From contig JAQGAU010000184.1 in NCBI GenBank assembly GCA_034698045.1, forward strand, positions 1 to 35,646: DNA of 35,646 nt. The letters run 5' to 3'. The translations under genes and the position numbers were made by a program. Shown here in pieces: positions 32,701 through 35,646 of the stretch (the first letter of the stretch is position 1; the number at the start of each line of letters is the position of its first letter). The stretch is from Paramacrobiotus richtersi. Taxonomy: Eukaryota > Tardigrada > Eutardigrada > Parachela > Macrobiotidae. The notes beneath the pieces are model-generated. The model was not told the DNA's origin. It worked only from the letters and a program-made list of their open reading frames with translations, and ran no database searches.

Positions 32701-33093
32701 CGAGCGTGTCAGCATTATTATATAGAAGCGAGCCTGTCACATTAAGGGTTTTCCTGTTCTGTCTGTTCCGCCTTGCCCCGCTGTTAAAGCTGTGTTTTTC
32801 GAAAGCGAGGTAACGATAACCGTTCTGCTGTGCAACTTTATACCATTGGCTTCTGCCACTTGTGAGCTGCAGCGTCACAGGAAATATCGAAAAAATACTG
32901 TAACTGACACAGTGTAACTGACTATGTAGAAATAACATTCGTTATTTGTATCAGAGAAAAATTGGGAATTTAACTGCTGAACTCTTATTTCGTTCCACAC
33001 ATGCATTTGTTCATTGTAGCTGGCTGATACCACTTCCCCAAACAAAATCCAGTCATCAGAACTAAGAGGTTAACTGGTACATTTCCATTCCTA
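32701..33093. other. 3' flank of copy B
   Basis: No gene. Weak similarity to the 3' flank of copy A (14400-14496) near 32980-33090. Confidence 0.35.
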
Positions 33094-34225
33094 TCAATGC
33101 GCGCTTCCATCGGCGCGATAAGCCACGCTAATCCAATCAAACGTTTTCACAAAATCGCCGAATTCTGCACAACGTAGAGCCCGCAGAGCATCCTCCTTTA
33201 GCTCCAGCGCCAGATTCAGCGTTTGTTGTCCGCAAGTCTGGGCAATGTTGCTTCCGCTGGGCTGATTAAACAGCGGCACCGACAACTGTACAGACCTTCA
33301 AGTAACGTTGGATGAGGTAGAAATATCGCGAACGTTCAACAAGCAATCACAGAACTCTGACGGAAATTTGGTGCCTTACCGGCAAACATATTTGCGCCCG
33401 TATTCAATCAAGCAAGCGATCTTGGGACTTTCCTCACTATCTCTGAGTTCTTGCTGCATTTCTTGTGGGGGTTGTCTGTGGGAAGGTTGGGCAGTAATCT
33501 TGGCATAGCAGTTTCCCACAGTGTTTAGGTATTCCACTGCTTTTGGACTTTGACATAAACTTGTCACTGCCCACAGAACGTCAGGCATAAAGGGCATCAG
33601 TTTCCATGTTGGGCTGCGCGGACACGCTTGAGCAGCCGGTGAGCAGCGGTCAACAACGTCCGCTTGAGCTTGTGCGGTTTTGTTCAGGTAACTGCAATGA
33701 AAGGTTCGAAAACGGTCTTGTATTTGCATGATCTATGCAAAACGCCATGGCCGACAGGGGCCGGTTTACTTCGGTCAAATGCGATTGCAGTACATAATCT
33801 TTCGTAAAAAATTATTTGGCTGAAGCTGCCGTTAATGCGAGCGCAACTTAAACTCGATGCAACTGACGTCTGACGAACTACAGTATTCATGATAGACCTT
33901 ACGAGCAGAATTCATCCAAAGCTTCTCTAGGATTTGTTGGCCCGGCAACTGCGCGGTACAAGGAATCCACCGATAAATTGAACGTTCCGAGGATAGCATC
34001 CACATCCGCAGTGTTATTTGCCAGATCCGGACGGAAACCAAGTGCCCTTTCGAGAAGAGGAAAAGCCGACAGAAGACGGCCAATGTGATCAACGGGTAGT
34101 TCCGCAGTTGCTTGGAAGCCGTCCAGAGCCAGCTAACAGTCAGTAGCAGTAGCGGGCTTGTTTGCCGCTGCTTGAACATATCCGCTTATGGTTAACAGTA
34201 AGATTATCCATACTTTGATCCACAT
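33094..34225 (-). pseudogene. Copy B: secreted Cys-rich helical protein with one in-frame stop
   Basis: Exons 34225-33903, 33691-33380 and 33295-33094 (stop). Introns of 211 and 84 bp start GTAAGG and end GCAG and AAG; both junctions are phase 2. Total 279 codons including the stop. The start MWIKVWIILLLTISGYVQA is a clear signal peptide. Then come ten cysteines spread through mainly helical sequence, with the core CSYLNKTAQAQADVV, VTSLCQSPKAVEYLNTVGNC and ALRALRCAEFGDF. The only defect is TAG at codon 31 (34135-34133), right after the first mature Cys. It could be a null allele, a sequencing error or a young pseudogene. The Cys/helix layout vaguely recalls nematode CPG4/DUF19-type secreted domains; this is not established. 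Copies A and C are more degraded. Confidence 0.65.
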
Positions 34226-35449
34226 TTTACGATAGCTTCGTTGTCTGTTTTAAGAGAAGTTTACTCATAAAATATAGGTACTGGCGCTGCTAGCGTAAGC
34301 TCAGGTTGTCTAGCGGCGTTTTTTGGAACTATCTGTAGATTTAACAGAAGCTGCTGGATAAGCAGAAGCAGCGCTTGACATCGAACAGATAATCTCAAAG
34401 CTGGTGATTGAACGGACTGATATTTGGACCGGCTTAGAAGATAAAAACTTTCTCAGGCTAGTTTCGAAAAAAGTTAACACTGGTCAGTTACCGTCGAGGA
34501 TTGCTTGCCAGCTGTCTTATTCTCCTACTTTAAAATCAATATCAGTTTGATCTCAAACAGAACTCAATACCGCTAGCGACACTGAATGTCAATGTTTCGC
34601 AGTGGACGGTGTTTGTTACTGCACAGGAAAAAGTCGATAGCATCTCGAAGTGCCGTTCTGTATGCAGTCCGTTCACCTCGTTTCTCACAGCATTTGTCAG
34701 TTGCGCGACAGACACTTGTTGATTTCGCAAAGAAAATCTTTCTGGCATGATTTGTAGATATTGCAGTATTTTGAAACACCAACGGAAGAAATCTTGATCC
34801 AGTACACTGTCCGTTTGCCCGAGTATTCCAGCTCAGAAAACTTGTACTAAAGATATGGAAGCGGAATTTAATAATGCGGTTTTGAATACGAGCACTTGAT
34901 GCTCCAAACGAATCTTTTTAGAGTTGTTATTACTCCACATTCGAAATGTACTGTTAGGTTATTTAGGTATACCACTGCAAACTCTAGAAAGAAACAGTCT
35001 TCAATAATGTGATGATGTATATGTGGTTATTCAGATTAATGTTCGTAACACTATCCACCCAGAACCGAAGAACTGCACTAATACTGCACTGCAGCTACAT
35101 ATACATCGCAGCTGCCACAAGGCAGACACAAGCTACCGAGTTACAATAAGCCTTTGTTGTATGTCAACTTGTGTGCTATCGCGAACAATTTTCAAATTGC
35201 ATAAACCTCTTTTATGATGTATCCAAAAAAAGCAGTTATGATAGCACCTTGTAGTTGTCGCCAAGTTTATCTGTACAGTGTTGTACAACGTCAGTGGTAT
35301 GATTCGCTCCACTTGTACTCCTCTTCACTGTAGAGTCTACAGTATTGTGGTATGAAACGCCAAGACGGCTTATTAATTCAGCACACAGCGAAATCTGATG
35401 ATCAGACCAGCAAGGTTAAACTGGTGCGACAACCTATTCTTATTACAAC
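34226..35449. other. Upstream region of copy B; one weak Cys-rich frame
   Basis: On the minus strand at 34782-34573 a frame contains STSVCRATDKCCEKRGERTA and ALRDAIDFFLCSNKH, then DIQCR before a stop. The Cys density suggests an exon of another secreted protein, but the neighbouring overlapping frame is equally open and no splice partner was found. Otherwise non-coding. Confidence 0.3.
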
Positions 35450-35610
35450 CTATTGCGTGCTTCCATCAGCGCGAGAGTGGAGACCGACCCAGTCATACGT
35501 TCGAACAAAAATCACCGAATTCTGCACAGCGTGGAGCACGCATGGTGTACTGAACTGGATTAGTCCGCAAATCTGCAAGGGCTCAGTAAATTTCGGTAGA
35601 TTTTAATGTC
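35450..35610 (-). pseudogene. Copy C: 3' fragment of the secreted helical gene, cut by the window edge
   Basis: The minus strand aligns with exon 3 of copy B: RCAEFGDF is shared, then one extra base (in the T run after GGTGAT) shifts the frame before the YDW equivalent, and ADGS is found near the end. Similarity continues through the TGTCCGCAA(A/G)TCTG block to about 35610. The direct repeat at its upstream side is listed separately. Frameshifted, so probably dead. Confidence 0.55.
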
Positions 35611-35643
35611 AAAATGTAGCGCATGGTGTACTGAACTGGATTA
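35541..35643 (+). repeat. 22-bp direct repeat, 59 bp apart
   Basis: CATGGTGTACTGAACTGGAT (and TA) occurs exactly at 35541-35562 and 35622-35643. In copy B the corresponding place has a different sequence, so both copies of the repeat belong to a change specific to copy C. Confidence 0.8.
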
Positions 35644-35646
35644 TTG

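Noticed and set aside
34573-34782. Phospholipase A2 (because of DKCC)
   Set aside because: The active-site His and the calcium-loop pattern of PLA2 are missing.
1-35646. CRISPR arrays, bacterial operons, tRNA or rRNA genes
   Set aside because: No spaced identical repeats, no operon-like gene packing, and no convincing tRNA T-arm with matching acceptor stem was seen; the window is animal-type DNA.

Overview
The window reads as nuclear DNA of an invertebrate animal. Its genes are short exons split by 55-450 bp GT-AG introns, some with AATAAA poly(A) signals, lying among many transposon remains, and no bacterial-style operon is visible. One decayed protein family near 27-29 kb resembles, from memory only, a family I associate with tardigrades. 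That assignment is tentative, because nothing here fixes the species.

Layout. (1) About 150-4455 holds a Ly6/three-finger-type secreted protein gene (minus strand) whose 3' flank was hit by a hAT-like element (297-3003, exact 8-bp target duplication). That element was itself hit by a Mutator-like element (702-2632, 9-bp target duplication). (2) A MITE lies at 4511-4955. (3) A second, broken copy of the Ly6 gene lies at 6782-7389. (4) A large foldback-like element with minisatellite tips occupies 7521-9728. (5) A Ngaro/DIRS-type tyrosine-recombinase retrotransposon spans 10696-14078: Gag with a CCCH finger, then RT, RNase H and recombinase, with one frame break in the recombinase. (6) A broken copy of a secreted Cys-rich helical gene lies at 14497-15075. 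(7) From 15.1 to 21.9 kb no gene is supported; there are two MITEs and two inverted minisatellite patches. (8) The only clearly intact, recognisably complete gene is at 21959-24902: six exons, all introns phase 0, 621 aa, with 11 APISV-like pentapeptides and two AT-hook-like motifs. It matches no family I know. (9) A Tyr/Lys/Pro-rich terminal exon lies at 25974-26308. (10) A decayed multi-module gene family lies at 27.0-29.2 kb. (11) At 32.2-32.7 kb there is a third relic of the Ly6 gene (promoter and first exon). At 33094-34225 there is a nearly intact copy of the secreted helical gene with a single in-frame stop. A third, partial copy is at the right edge.

Taken together, the window is a gene-poor neighbourhood in which two lineage-type secreted protein families have been duplicated locally and mostly degraded. 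Several transposon classes have inserted on top of each other, with one well-preserved orphan gene in the middle. Exon structures were derived by hand from splice motifs, reading phase and comparison between the duplicated copies. No transcript data were available.
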